DNA of 64,000 bases from Microcoleus sp. FACHB-61 (GTDB lineage Bacteria > Cyanobacteriota > Cyanobacteriia > Cyanobacteriales > Microcoleaceae): NCBI GenBank assembly GCA_014695295.1, contig JACJNY010000070.1, forward strand, positions 186,001-250,000, written 5' to 3'. Shown in pieces: positions 26,728-36,242 of this stretch (its first letter is position 1; every line of letters starts with the position of its first letter). The notes under the pieces were generated by a model. That model was not told where the DNA came from, did no database searches, and saw only the letters and a program-made list of their open reading frames with translations. The translations under genes were made by a program, and so were the position numbers.

Positions 26728-28164
26728 GTGACTCAGGGATTTGATTACGATTTAGCAATTATCGGCGCTGGCGTGGGCGGACACGGGGCGGCCATACACG
26801 CGGTTAGCTGCGGGCTGAAAGTGGCAATTATCGAAGCGGGAGACATGGGGGGGACTTGCGTCAACCGCGGCTGCATTCCGTCTAAGGCGCTGTTGGCGGC
26901 TTCCGGGCGAGTGCGAGATTTGCGGAATGCCCACCACCTGAAGACTTTGGGCATTCAGTTGGGCAGTGTGGATTTCGATCGCGGGGCGATCGCAAATCAC
27001 GCTAACACTATTGTTAGCAAACTTCGCGGCGACTTGACCAACAGCCTCAAACGTTTGAACGTGGATACTATCCAAGGTTGGGGCAAAATTGCCAGTGCTC
27101 AAAAAATTACCGTCGAAACTGATAAAGGCGAGAAAACTATCACCGCCAAGGATATTATTCTCGCTCCCGGTTCGGTTCCCTTCGTCCCCCCCGGGATAGA
27201 AATTGACGGCAAAACTGTATTTACCAGCGATGATGCTGTCAGGTTGGAATCGCTGCCGAAGTGGATCGCAATTATTGGCAGTGGCTATATCGGTTTGGAG
27301 TTTTCGGATATTTACACGGCCCTGGGCTGCGAAATTACCATGATTGAAGCTCTAGACCAATTGATGCCGACTTTTGACCCGGATATTGCTAAGTTGGCAG
27401 AACGAGTGTTAATTGCACCCCGCGATATTGAAACAAAAGTAGGTGTTTTGGCGAAGAAGATTACTCCGGGTTCGCCGGTAATTATTGAATTAGCTGATTT
27501 CAAAACTAAGGAAGTTGTCGAAGTTTTGGAAGTTGACGCTTGTTTGGTAGCAACTGGCAGAGTTCCGGTGAGCAAGAATTTGGGGTTAGAAACTGTTGGC
27601 GTGGAAACCATGCGCGGTTATATCCCAGTTAACGATAAGATGCAGGTTTTGGCGGCGGGAGAACCGGTGCAAAATTTGTGGGCGATCGGGGATGTTAACG
27701 GCAAGATGATGTTAGCGCATTCTGCCTCTGCTCAGGGAATTGCCGCAGTAGAAAATATTTGTGGCCGTGCCCGCGAAGTTGACTATTTGAGTATCCCGGC
27801 GGCGGCGTTTACTCACCCGGAAATTAGCTATGTGGGGATGACTGAACCTGCGGCGAAGGAGTTAGGAAAAACTGAAGGGTTTGAGGTCGGTTCTGTCAAG
27901 AGTTATTTTAAGGGAAATTCTAAGGCTATTGCGGAGGGTGAAACCGACGGTATGGCTAAGGTGATTTACCGGAAAGATACTGGGGAGTTGTTGGGAGTTC
28001 ACATTTTCGGTTTGCACGCTGCGGATTTAATTCAGGAGGCGGCAAATGCGATCGCCCAGCGCGATTCTGTTAACAATTTAGCATTCCGAGTTCACACGCA
28101 CCCGACGCTTTCGGAAGTGTTGGATGAGGCTTTCAAACGGGCTGCTGGAGCGGGTAGTCATTAA
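26728..28164 (+). CDS. lpdA: Dihydrolipoyl dehydrogenase (E3)
   Basis: The FAD flavoprotein E3 of the 2-oxoacid dehydrogenase complexes and the glycine cleavage system, reoxidising dihydrolipoamide with NAD. The start is GTG at 26728, with AGGAGA seven bases before it, giving 478 residues. Visible motifs: the FAD dinucleotide fold [15 protein letters not shown], redox disulfide [15 protein letters not shown], the NAD fold [12 protein letters not shown], the second FAD motif [15 protein letters not shown], and the dimer-interface His/Glu pair in [16 protein letters not shown]. Length and motifs are normal. It is transcribed alone. Confidence 0.97.
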   Translation: MTQGFDYDLAIIGAGVGGHGAAIHAVSCGLKVAIIEAGDMGGTCVNRGCIPSKALLAASGRVRDLRNAHHLKTLGIQLGSVDFDRGAIANHANTIVSKLRGDLTNSLKRLNVDTIQGWGKIASAQKITVETDKGEKTITAKDIILAPGSVPFVPPGIEIDGKTVFTSDDAVRLESLPKWIAIIGSGYIGLEFSDIYTALGCEITMIEALDQLMPTFDPDIAKLAERVLIAPRDIETKVGVLAKKITPGSPVIIELADFKTKEVVEVLEVDACLVATGRVPVSKNLGLETVGVETMRGYIPVNDKMQVLAAGEPVQNLWAIGDVNGKMMLAHSASAQGIAAVENICGRAREVDYLSIPAAAFTHPEISYVGMTEPAAKELGKTEGFEVGSVKSYFKGNSKAIAEGETDGMAKVIYRKDTGELLGVHIFGLHAADLIQEAANAIAQRDSVNNLAFRVHTHPTLSEVLDEAFKRAAGAGSH

Positions 28165-28191
28165 TTTGTAGGGGCGGTTTTATTTTTTTAT

Positions 28192-28220
28192 ATCCCCGAC
28201 TTATTCAATAAGTCGGGGAT
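28192..28220 (+). terminator. Hairpin after lpdA
   Basis: ATCCCCGACTT and AAGTCGGGGAT form a perfect 11-bp stem with a 7-nt loop, 28 bp after the lpdA stop. The following bases are only moderately T-rich. Confidence 0.55.
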
Positions 28221-28255
28221 TTCAGTATTCTGTTTTAGGGCGGTGGTAGAGCAAG

Positions 28256-28489
28256 TTAAAGGAGATGAAAGTACTCGCAATTGCATCTTTTAGCATTCTC
28301 CAGAACAGGCAAGATGCCTGTTCCACAAAGAGTAAGTTTTTTTGTGGGGTGGGCATCCTGCCCGCCCGTCAAAGGCTTATTGAGATGGGAACCGTAGATC
28401 ACCATTTGGGTGAGGCGATCGCCGTAGAGTTGCTCGAAGTGCGATCGAAGTTGCATCAGTATGTTCTTAAGTTTATCGTTAATGCTCAT
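28256..28489 (-). pseudogene. Truncated minimal nucleotidyltransferase (MNT) gene
   Basis: The frame starts well: MSINDKLKNILMQLRSHFEQ, then LYGDRLTQMVIYGSHLNK, the beginning of an MNT-type nucleotidyltransferase with the GS active-site motif (family pattern LYGSRARG). After about residue 38 it runs into the dispersed GC-rich repeat at 28302-28378, and the remaining residues are meaningless for this family; the catalytic Asp pair is absent. MNT proteins act as antitoxins that nucleotidylate HEPN toxins. No HEPN gene is next to it. I read it as a gene cut by repeat insertion. Confidence 0.7.
28302..28378. repeat. Dispersed GC-rich repeat, copy 2
   Basis: Begins AGAACAGGCAAGATGCCTGT and continues to GTGGGGTGGGCATCCTGCCC and AAAGGCTT. 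It is homologous to the copy at 3608-3682 over its whole length. It interrupts the MNT-like gene. Confidence 0.75.
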
Positions 28490-28594
28490 ATTTGTTATAA
28501 AGGATTGCAGGGCGATCGGACATTTACTAGGTTAATATAATTTCACTAAATTGAGACATTACATCAATGCAGCCAACAATAATTAATTAGTTCC

Positions 28595-31588
28595 TTAACT
28601 GTGCCAAGCTTCATAATAGTCTGGGAAAGGCATAGTTTGAGTGCATTGCGAAAGAACCTCGTAACACTTACGATAAATATCGAAATCTTCCTGGGTATAT
28701 ATCTGATTTTGCAGAGGATGTTTTAAATTTGAGACTGCAGATGACAGCGGATATCTTTTAAGTATTTTTCCCAAACTATAAGCGATGTAAATAGGAATAT
28801 CTGGATCGTTGTAAATCATGTCTATTAATACCTTGATTACTTCTTCGTGCCTTACGTTAGTATTACCCAGGTATTGAATGGCAAAATTACTAATTACAAA
28901 ATTGCTGTGGCGACTCAACTCAATCAGTAGCGCAACTGCTTGCTTATCATTAGTACCAAATTCGCCTAAAAGCCTGACCGCATCCCGAAAAATACCCTCA
29001 TTAGGACTATTGTGAATTATATCAATAAGTGGCTGAATTGCTTTAGGAGATTTAGAGCAAATATGCTCGAATGTTTCTTCTGCCCATCTACGTTTTAATT
29101 CGTCTTTACTAGATTCTTTTTCGTCAAGCAGCCAGTGGAGTAATTGCCAAACACCATCAAAAAGGCTACGTTCAATAATTATGCCAGCTTTAGGATGGGC
29201 GGGTGCAATTTTCGCTAAGCTAAAATACGCTTCACTAGGAATAAATTCATCAGCACTTTTTTCTATCAGAGCGACTAACCTCGCGATCGCTTGCTCATTA
29301 CCGGGAACGATTTTCCCCAAACACTCAGCAGCTTTTACACAAGTGTACTCATCCTGACTGTTTTGCATCATATTATTCAGCTCATCTATCAATTGCTGAT
29401 TGTTCTGACCAATAAATTCTAAGCTATTAAATGCTTTATCAATGATATACCTCCCTTGGTCAAGAGGATAGATATCGAAAGTTGTACGAATTAAGTTAAT
29501 AAGTGCATCGATTGCTTGTTGGTTGCCCGTTCCAATTTTTCCCAAACTGAGAGCCATATCTGCCAACATAGCATTAGTAGCATTATTGCTACTGTTAAGC
29601 ATCAGGTTAATTAAAGCAGGGATGCTTCGGCTGCGATCGCTCTCTTGGAATGCAGCTATAGCTGCTTTTGAACTTGGACAACTTTCCGTAACCAACATCT
29701 GCCTCTCTAAATTGAAATAACCAAATGCCCATCTCATCAATTGCGAAAGGATTGTATCAGCACAGCTACATTCCTTAAACTCAGCAATACCTATGGCTGC
29801 TAAACAATACGCTCGGTATTCATAAAAACCTTTGCGATCTAAAATACAATCCCGACATCCATCTTGAAATTCAACCAAAGCCTTAATAAACGCTTCCTTA
29901 TTCTCTGTTCGTACATCCTCGCGCCCCAGCCACAATAAAATAACCTCTTTCCAGTGGCGCTCAAAAATTCGGTAACTTGCTTTAGAGTCTTTGGGGTTGT
30001 CAGGAATGTGATTCAGGAAAAAGTTCCAATCATCAATGGTACGCGCCGCGAAATATTCCTGAAACGTGGGATGCCAGAAAGCATAAACGGGTTCTTCAGG
30101 TTCATCTGCATCCATTCCCACTTGATTCAGCCAACCCAAATCCAGGGCCAATTGCAGCAGAGAATCTTTATCCTTTGGCTTGCCCAAAAGCTGACAAACA
30201 AACTTATGTCGCAAGCGAAACCGAGTAGGTTCTTTATCGATCGCTTCTCTGGCCAACTCTCCCAGCTTAGCATTCAGCCGCTCTTGATTATTAGAGTCCA
30301 GGGGGAAATACTCTGCTTTCCACTCAAAGATTTTATCGACAAATTTTTGATATAATTTCGCTTTTGTATCAGGCAAATCGCCGTCTCGCCCTTGCCAAAT
30401 TGCACACAACAGGGTCAACCTTAAAGGATTTTTGGCTAAATCCTTAATCCGTTCCTTTCCTGGTTGATGAATTGCTTGCCACAAGCGATCGCCCAATGCG
30501 TTATCTTTACTAAACCACTTCTCGATAAACTGCTGTACCTGGGGATATGTGAACGGTTGAGTAATATAAAATTCAAAGCCATCCAAAATGCGGGGGTTAG
30601 CCTGCCAAACATTCAGCCGACAACTTGTTACTATCCGCACATGAGTCAGCAAACCCCTTGCAGATAAGGTTTCCTGCATCTCTGCTGCCATTTCATCTAG
30701 CCCATCTAACAGCAACCACACCTGCCGCTGTTCCAACTGACTTTTCCAAGCTGTCTGCAAGTTTTCAGTGACAGTTCCCTCTGCATCTCGCAGCCAATCA
30801 TTAAATATGTAATCAATTAGATTCGTCGCTAAACGTCCTAGAGAAACCCAAATCACCAAATCATCTGTATTATCTAACAGCCAGAAAGCGATTTTCTGTA
30901 AAAGCGTGGTTTTGCCTCCTCCTGGTTCACCAATGATGGCAATTCGATCGTTTTTCTTAGTGCTCAGGAGTGTTGTGAGAAATTGGCTGTATTCAAATCT
31001 TTCGGTTTTGCTGTACCCCGTTGACTCATACAACAGCGAACCCTGTTCAGGTGATGAGTCGCCTCCAACCTTTTGGATTTGCTCCTGCTGCACTAAGGTC
31101 AAATCTACATAGATATTTTCATCAATCAGATCGCGGTTCATCTGAGGCATTAGCTTATTGCTGCTTAGTCGCTTCTGTTCTAGCAGCATCCGGCGACAAA
31201 CCTCCTGCCATTTGTCGGGAGTGTCCTGAAATGGCAAACCTTCAGTCTCATTATTCGCAGCAAGGTTAGAGGTTGCAGGTATGTCAGACAGCTTTCCTGT
31301 TTTCTGATATTGAGCATATCCAGTTTTCAGCCACTCTCGCAGTAGCTCGAATTTACCCTTTTTACCAGAATCAAGCTTGGGGCAACTTTGAGAAAACTTG
31401 CCATAGACTTCTCCTAATCGTCTTCCCAGCGTAGCCTCGCTGACGTTCAGCTCATTGGCTAACTTCGCGTTTGATACCTTTGACTTTAAATTTCGCTCAG
31501 CGAACCTCGTCATGAAAACCTGTCTATCGTCCACATCGAACAAGCTGTGAGTATCAGCAACTTTTTCCAGAAAGTCATCCCAGGACAT
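28595..31588 (-). CDS. NACHT NTPase with HEAT-like repeats
   Basis: A 997-residue STAND-class protein. Residues 1-70 form a helix-turn-helix-like domain (NAKLANELNVSEATLGRRLG). The NACHT ATPase has Walker A GEPGGGKTT at ~220-228 and Walker B VWLLLDGLDEM at ~290-300. A helical region then includes YAFWHPTFQEYFAAR, typical of NACHT C-terminal helical domains. The last ~330 residues are HEAT-like repeats (IGKIGTGNQQAIDALINLI, LGKIVPGNEQAIARLVALI, LGEFGTNDKQAVALLIELS). Proteins of this layout can act as nucleotide-dependent sensors, and some bacterial NACHT proteins defend against phage. Which ligand the repeats bind is unknown. No effector domain is evident besides the N-terminal HTH-like part. 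Confidence 0.92.
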   Translation of the reverse strand: MSWDDFLEKVADTHSLFDVDDRQVFMTRFAERNLKSKVSNAKLANELNVSEATLGRRLGEVYGKFSQSCPKLDSGKKGKFELLREWLKTGYAQYQKTGKLSDIPATSNLAANNETEGLPFQDTPDKWQEVCRRMLLEQKRLSSNKLMPQMNRDLIDENIYVDLTLVQQEQIQKVGGDSSPEQGSLLYESTGYSKTERFEYSQFLTTLLSTKKNDRIAIIGEPGGGKTTLLQKIAFWLLDNTDDLVIWVSLGRLATNLIDYIFNDWLRDAEGTVTENLQTAWKSQLEQRQVWLLLDGLDEMAAEMQETLSARGLLTHVRIVTSCRLNVWQANPRILDGFEFYITQPFTYPQVQQFIEKWFSKDNALGDRLWQAIHQPGKERIKDLAKNPLRLTLLCAIWQGRDGDLPDTKAKLYQKFVDKIFEWKAEYFPLDSNNQERLNAKLGELAREAIDKEPTRFRLRHKFVCQLLGKPKDKDSLLQLALDLGWLNQVGMDADEPEEPVYAFWHPTFQEYFAARTIDDWNFFLNHIPDNPKDSKASYRIFERHWKEVILLWLGREDVRTENKEAFIKALVEFQDGCRDCILDRKGFYEYRAYCLAAIGIAEFKECSCADTILSQLMRWAFGYFNLERQMLVTESCPSSKAAIAAFQESDRSRSIPALINLMLNSSNNATNAMLADMALSLGKIGTGNQQAIDALINLIRTTFDIYPLDQGRYIIDKAFNSLEFIGQNNQQLIDELNNMMQNSQDEYTCVKAAECLGKIVPGNEQAIARLVALIEKSADEFIPSEAYFSLAKIAPAHPKAGIIIERSLFDGVWQLLHWLLDEKESSKDELKRRWAEETFEHICSKSPKAIQPLIDIIHNSPNEGIFRDAVRLLGEFGTNDKQAVALLIELSRHSNFVISNFAIQYLGNTNVRHEEVIKVLIDMIYNDPDIPIYIAYSLGKILKRYPLSSAVSNLKHPLQNQIYTQEDFDIYRKCYEVLSQCTQTMPFPDYYEAWHS

Positions 31589-31657
31589 CAGCTATCTCTC
31601 CCGTCTTATTCATTAAATTATAGTCTTTATTGTCAAATAGCGGGTTCAATGTGAAGG

Positions 31658-31690
31658 TTGATAGCATCTTGATAGTATCTTGATAGCATC
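31658..31690. promoter_or_regulatory. Three phased 11-bp repeats upstream of the NACHT gene
   Basis: TTGATAGCATC, TTGATAGTATC and TTGATAGCATC follow each other without gaps, 70-100 bp before the NACHT start codon. An 11-bp period puts the copies on one face of the helix, as expected for a regulator site. The role is inferred. Confidence 0.5.
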
Positions 31691-31768
31691 TTGTGGGTTC
31701 CTGTTTGGATGGGCATTGTGTAATGGGTGTAGGGATAAATCAACAACCCAAACACAGAGGATTAACTT

Positions 31769-31966
31769 ATGAAAAACAGCAATACTTCAAGCGAAAGCAG
31801 AGAACGGCAACCTGTAGGCGTGCAGCTTTGTCTTCCTTGGGGCGAGGAAAAAAATTACTATGATTCTCCCCCATCGCGAACTAAGATCCGGAGTCAATGC
31901 AGAAGGGAAATTAAAAAACAAGACTCCCAGAAAGTTGTCATTGTTCTGAACAAAAAGTCTCACTAA
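31769..31966 (+). CDS. Small basic hypothetical protein (uncertain)
   Basis: A 65-residue frame, MKNSNTSSESRERQPVGVQL then CLPWGEEKNYYDSPPSRTKI and a lysine/arginine-rich end. GAGG lies about nine bases before the ATG. It is divergent from the NACHT gene, and the 11-bp repeats lie between the two. No family is recognised. It may be a spurious frame. Confidence 0.35.
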   Translation: MKNSNTSSESRERQPVGVQLCLPWGEEKNYYDSPPSRTKIRSQCRREIKKQDSQKVVIVLNKKSH

Positions 31967-32242
31967 CCATCGCATCTTGTAGAGACGCGATCGCTCGTGT
32001 CTCTACAAATGCAATTTGGGAATTTTCACATAACCATCCGTGTGACAGCTTTCCACCTGTCGCTACACAATTAAAGTCCGCGCAACGCGAGACTTGTGCA
32101 ATTTAACCCGCGCAGGCGGGTTTTGCCTTTGTAAGGGCGATTTCAATCGCTGCATCTGCGATCGCTGCGGCTTCAATCCTTACTCGCCAATTGCAAAAAT
32201 CCCGATCGCCCCTACAATAATCCTTAGTATCAACCAGTAACA
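31967..32242. repeat. Intergenic repeats before trpC
   Basis: It contains an inverted repeat TTGTAGAGAC/GTCTCTACAA (31977-32008) and a second repeat type, GTCCGCGCAACGCGAGACTT then AAGGGCGATTTCAATCGCT. The latter is related to the copy near 17307 (GTCCGCGCAGGCGG then GCGGTTTCAACCGCC). Confidence 0.6.
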
Positions 32243-33142
32243 ATGCTTCAAATCCGCCGCCGTCCCCCCAGCACATCCGTCTCCGTCCTCTACCTCAGCT
32301 ACCAAATCGCCGTACCCGACGCCGAACCCCAGCACATCCTCGAAGAAATCGTCTGGCAAAAAGAAGTAGAAGTGGCCCAAAAGCGCGATCGCACCCCGTT
32401 AGCCGATCTTCACAAAAAACTCCCGTTTGCACCGCCCATCCGCGACTTCCTCGGCGCCCTCAAAAACGGTAAAACCACACCCGCTATCATCGCCGAAGTT
32501 AAAAAAGCTTCCCCCAGCAAAGGCGTAATTCGCGAAGATTTCGACCCGGTGGCGATCGCCCTAGCTTACCAACAAAACGGCGCTAGTTGCATCTCCGTAC
32601 TTACCGATGAAAAGTTCTTTCAAGGCAGCTTCGACAACCTCGCTAAAATCCGTGCCGCCGTCGATTTACCCTTACTTTGCAAAGAGTTTATTATCTATCC
32701 CTACCAAATTTATCTCGCCCGGATTCACGGCGCCGATGCTGTATTGTTAATCGCAGCCATTCTATCTGACAAAGACTTACAATACTTTGTAAAAATTGTC
32801 AAGACATTGGGCATGACAACTTTAATAGAAGTTCACACTCTCGAAGAACTCGATCGAGTATTAACCCTAGAAGGCGTTAACCTGATCGGCATCAACAACC
32901 GCAACCTAGAAGACTTTTCCGTCAGCCTAGAAACTACCGGTCAACTATTAGCCGATCGACAAACCGAAATCCAAGCAAAAGGCATCCTCATCGTCAGCGA
33001 GTCAGGAATCCACACTCCCGACGACCTAGCTAAAGTTGCCAGCGCCGGAGCCGAAGCCGTTCTCATCGGCGAATCTCTGGTCAAACAGCCCGATCCAGGC
33101 GCCGCTTTAGCCTCCCTTGCCGATCGCCCTCCCAGCCTCTGA
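32243..33142 (+). CDS. trpC: Indole-3-glycerol phosphate synthase
   Basis: Closes the indole ring of tryptophan by converting carboxyphenylaminodeoxyribulose 5-phosphate to indole-3-glycerol phosphate. It has 299 residues, including the N-terminal extension usual in cyanobacteria ([20 protein letters not shown]). Barrel motifs are intact: [15 protein letters not shown] with catalytic Lys, [57 protein letters not shown] and IVSESGI with the phosphate-binding region after it. It stands alone with no other trp gene nearby. Confidence 0.97.
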   Translation: MLQIRRRPPSTSVSVLYLSYQIAVPDAEPQHILEEIVWQKEVEVAQKRDRTPLADLHKKLPFAPPIRDFLGALKNGKTTPAIIAEVKKASPSKGVIREDFDPVAIALAYQQNGASCISVLTDEKFFQGSFDNLAKIRAAVDLPLLCKEFIIYPYQIYLARIHGADAVLLIAAILSDKDLQYFVKIVKTLGMTTLIEVHTLEELDRVLTLEGVNLIGINNRNLEDFSVSLETTGQLLADRQTEIQAKGILIVSESGIHTPDDLAKVASAGAEAVLIGESLVKQPDPGAALASLADRPPSL

Positions 33143-33491
33143 AAGGCGAGACCGCTTGACAAACAACCCTTAATTCTGATAAAAAATGATTGAGTAGGTA
33201 AATCATGAGAAGTTCTAGCCTGCATCGACTCAAGCGCTACTGTAAAAAAAAATAGCACTCAAAGCTATATTGCATAGAAATATTTTGCCAGAAAGCAATT
33301 AAATCTATTCTGTAAGCCTGTCGATCGCAAAATTTAGCGTGTCCAACGCACCCAGCCCCGAATATGCGATCGGCAAAGCAGGGGTTTTTGTACGGTTAGA
33401 AAACAAATAAAAAATCGGGCATCTAATGTTCACCTGTGATGCCTCATTGAATTGCAATGGGGTGTCGGTTCGCTGAGGTATGTTAGCTTTC
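33143..33491. other. Gap between trpC and the small cyanobacterial gene
   Basis: No gene is seen. It has an imperfect palindrome ATGATT...AATCAT (about 33186-33206), A-rich runs and nothing else recognisable. Confidence 0.5.
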
Positions 33492-33737
33492 ATGGAGCCA
33501 ATCCCCCTTCCTTCGTACATTCATTATGAATTGCTACTTCAATTGTTAGAACGCAAAACGATGTTTGCTGTCAGTCCACAATCGCCGCAGCAGCAACAAG
33601 TTCACCAACTTATTATTACCCTGCGCAAAGCCCTGGCGATTCAAAAGCAATTAGAACAAAGCTGCGAGCGATCGAACTTAGCGGTAGAACATCGCTGGTC
33701 TCTAAATGAAATTAACCACAAGGGAGTTAAAAGTTAA
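33492..33737 (+). CDS. Small cyanobacterial protein, DUF5340-like
   Basis: An 81-residue protein from ATG 33492 (MEPIPLPSYIHYELLLQLLE). It has a conserved-looking N-terminus, then RKTMFAVSPQSPQQQQVHQL and a helix IITLRKALAIQKQLEQSCER. It resembles the cyanobacteria-specific DUF5340 family by memory of its N-terminal motif. No function is known. An ATG four codons earlier (33480) is possible. It lies 83 bp before the aminotransferase gene on the same strand. Confidence 0.7.
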   Translation: MEPIPLPSYIHYELLLQLLERKTMFAVSPQSPQQQQVHQLIITLRKALAIQKQLEQSCERSNLAVEHRWSLNEINHKGVKS

Positions 33738-33820
33738 AAAACTTAGAGTATCGACGCGACGTATCGTATCGTATTTGATTTATTCTATATAACTCCCACA
33801 GGAAAAGTTAGGACAATATC

Positions 33821-34978
33821 ATGGACAACAAATTAATGCTGATGATTCCCGGCCCGACGCCGGTGCCTGAAGCGGCATTGTTAGCGATGGCAAAACACCC
33901 GATGGGCCACCGCAGCAAGGAATTTGACGGGATTTTTGCAGAATGTACCGAAAACCTCAAATGGTTGCACCAAACCAGCAGCGACGTGCTGAGTTTAACG
34001 GTTTCCGGTACCGGCGCGATGGAAGCTGGGATAATTAATTTCCTGAGTGCGGGCGATCGAGTTTTAATCGGCACCAACGGCAAATTTGGTGAACGCTGGG
34101 CCGAAGTCGCCGAAGCTTACGGTTTAAACGCCGAAATTATTAAAGCCGAGTGGGGCCAACCTTTAGACCCCGAACACTTCCGCGAAAAACTCGAAGCAGA
34201 TAAAGACAAGCAAATCAAAGCTGTCATCCTCACCCACTCGGAAACCTCTACCGGCGTCCTCAACGACCTCGAAACCATCAACCGCCACGTTAAAGCCCAC
34301 GGTGAAGCTTTAATTATGGTCGATGCTGTCACTAGCTTAGGGGCTGTCAATATTCCTATGGACGCTTGGGGAATCGATGTCATTGCTTCGGGTTCTCAGA
34401 AAGCTTACATGATTCCCCCAGGTTTGGGTTTTGTGGCCGTCAGTCCCAAAGCTTGGGAAGCTTATAAAACTGCGAAACTGCCCCGCTATTATTTAGATTT
34501 GGGCAAATACCGCAAAGAAGCGGCCAAAAATACGACTCCTTTTACTCCGCCGGTCAATATGTTTTTTGGGCTGCAAGTAACATTGCAGATGATGAAAGCC
34601 GAAGGATTAGAAAACGTTTTCGCGCGGCACAAACGGTTGATGACAACTACTCGCGCTGCTGTAAAAGCTTTAGGTTTGCCTTTGTTTGCTGCTGACGATG
34701 CAGCCAGCCCTGCGATTACCTCGGTTATGCCACCAGAATCCGTAGATGCTCAAAAAGTGCGGACTTTGATGAGAAAAAGATTTGACATTGCTCTCGCCGA
34801 CGGACAAGACCATTTGAAAGGTAAAATCTTCCGAATCGGCCATTTGGGCTTTGTGGGCGATCGCGATATCCTAGCAGCAATTTCCTCTTTAGAAGCGGTG
34901 TTGCGAGAATTGGGTCATGAAGGCTATACTCCTGGTGCCGGCGTTGCCGCTGCTGCCAAATTCTTGGCTGAATCCTAA
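33821..34978 (+). CDS. Alanine/serine-glyoxylate aminotransferase family protein
   Basis: A 385-residue class V PLP aminotransferase. The start MLMIPGPTPVPEAALLAM is typical of the alanine/serine-glyoxylate group (the former soluble hydrogenase 42-kDa subunit family). Other marks: TVSGTGAMEAGIINFL, THSETSTGVLNDL, the PLP-Asp in LIMVDAVTSLGAVNIPMDAW, and the PLP lysine in VIASGSQKAYMIPPGLGF. In cyanobacteria such enzymes handle glyoxylate from photorespiration. The exact amino donor cannot be told from sequence. TTAGGA about eight bases before the ATG may serve as ribosome-binding site. A strong shared terminator follows. Confidence 0.93.
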   Translation: MDNKLMLMIPGPTPVPEAALLAMAKHPMGHRSKEFDGIFAECTENLKWLHQTSSDVLSLTVSGTGAMEAGIINFLSAGDRVLIGTNGKFGERWAEVAEAYGLNAEIIKAEWGQPLDPEHFREKLEADKDKQIKAVILTHSETSTGVLNDLETINRHVKAHGEALIMVDAVTSLGAVNIPMDAWGIDVIASGSQKAYMIPPGLGFVAVSPKAWEAYKTAKLPRYYLDLGKYRKEAAKNTTPFTPPVNMFFGLQVTLQMMKAEGLENVFARHKRLMTTTRAAVKALGLPLFAADDAASPAITSVMPPESVDAQKVRTLMRKRFDIALADGQDHLKGKIFRIGHLGFVGDRDILAAISSLEAVLRELGHEGYTPGAGVAAAAKFLAES

Positions 34979-34990
34979 TCTTCAGTTGTT

Positions 34991-35035
34991 AAAGGATTTT
35001 AGATTTTGGATTATCTCTAAAATCTAAAATCCTTT
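34991..35035. terminator. Bidirectional terminator
   Basis: AAAGGATTTTAGATTTT (34991-35007) pairs perfectly with its complement at 35019-35035 across an 11-nt loop, followed by T-rich sequence. It lies between two convergent genes and touches the stop codon of the reverse one. Confidence 0.85.
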
Positions 35036-35250
35036 TAATATGCTTCGGATAACCAATCAAAAATTTTATCCAACTGTTCTAAACTGACTAAACCGTACTG
35101 CCACAGAACCATCGGCAAGGAATCCGGGTCTTTATCGCGCGGGCGCTGTTTGTGACCGCCACGACGTTCGGCGACAGCAATTGACGCGGGAGAAATTGCC
35201 AAATCTTCTTGTAAAAATCGAATTAATCGAGTGTATGTAGCGGGTGCCAT
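35035..35250 (-). CDS. DUF2949 family protein
   Basis: A 71-residue cyanobacterial protein with the DUF2949 pattern: LIRFLQEDLAISPASIAVA in the first half and LPMVLWQYGLVSLEQLDKIF in the second. A ribosome-binding site (GAGGTG) lies about seven bases before the ATG. Its role is unknown. It converges on the glyoxylate aminotransferase gene across the shared terminator. Confidence 0.85.
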   Translation of the reverse strand: MAPATYTRLIRFLQEDLAISPASIAVAERRGGHKQRPRDKDPDSLPMVLWQYGLVSLEQLDKIFDWLSEAY

Positions 35251-36242
35251 CTGATTTCACCTCTAAGTATAAGACACCATTTTCTGATGGGAAGCTGATG
35301 TTTTTGATGAGTAATAAGCCAGTTTTAAATTTGTCTTGTAACCGTTGATAGCTGTTAAAACAGTATTAGCGGTTCAACTGCCAAACATAATGCTGAGTGC
35401 GACTGTAAAACGAACCTTTCCCAAAAAGCGAAAGGTTTTGCAATTTTGCTGTTGTCGATCCTATCGACTTGCGATCGCGATCGAATCTAAACTGAATACC
35501 TGGGGATCTTTGCAGCGCGAATCGAAATAAATTCTGCTACCTAAAACTAATAAACCAGGTTCAGAGTTTAACTTCATCTGCCGAAATGCAGAATCCGCAA
35601 ATCTACTTCACCAACATTGGTTAGATATTTCTATCCAACCCCAACCTGCTACCAGAAGTTCACTTTGCCAATTAACTTGGCTCGTAGAACTTTACTTCAG
35701 ATAGGTTTAGTAGATTTAGCTCGAAATTCAGAAGTTCCAGAGAATTTCTTTTCGTGCTGCTACCTCTTGAGGCTGAGTATCGTCTCTCAGGATTGGTAAC
35801 GAGTCGCTGACTCCTCTCATACCCGCGATTAACAATCTACAGCTTCCGCAAACAAGCTCAAGTCCAGACTGGCTGAGATCGACATCGTAGCAAATCTTTT
35901 GGTGTTTGTACTGAATCTTACATTAATATCTTACAAGATTTAATCAATTTTTGTAAAGTTTCTAAATTTTCTCCGGTATTCCGAAGGCAGACGGATCTCT
36001 GGGCGATGGAAATCGGGGGATGGTGTGTGTGTGCAGATTTTACTGGAACAACACTTCGGACATTGTTTGATTGCCAACCGTAGAATAAGGGTTTCAGGCT
36101 ACAACCTCAAAACTTAGTTCGCTGAGGCAGGTTGACCTGAGAAACCCGGTTTCTAGGAAATTTTGGGTTGACTAACCAGAAATATCGCAAGAAACCAGGT
36201 TTCTAGCCCCCATGCGATCGCCAACTGAAACAGTCCGTAGTT
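35251..36242. other. About 1 kb without a recognised gene
   Basis: Only short frames occur (such as 35345-35530 and 35617-35799) and none looks like a known protein. Towards the right edge lies a pair of AGAAACC palindromes (36140-36204). It may hold a decayed gene, but I cannot identify one. Confidence 0.5.
36140..36204. repeat. Paired AGAAACC-GGTTTCT palindromes
   Basis: AGAAACCCGGTTTCT (36140-36154) and AGAAACCAGGTTTCT (36190-36204) are each self-complementary and lie 35 bp apart. It is one of several such pairs in the window (41714-41779, 60260-60330, 60766-60830). Confidence 0.8.

Noticed and set aside
31787-31975. Reverse 62-residue frame opposite the small gene after NACHT
   Set aside because: No ribosome-binding site or family sign; the forward frame is slightly better, though also doubtful.
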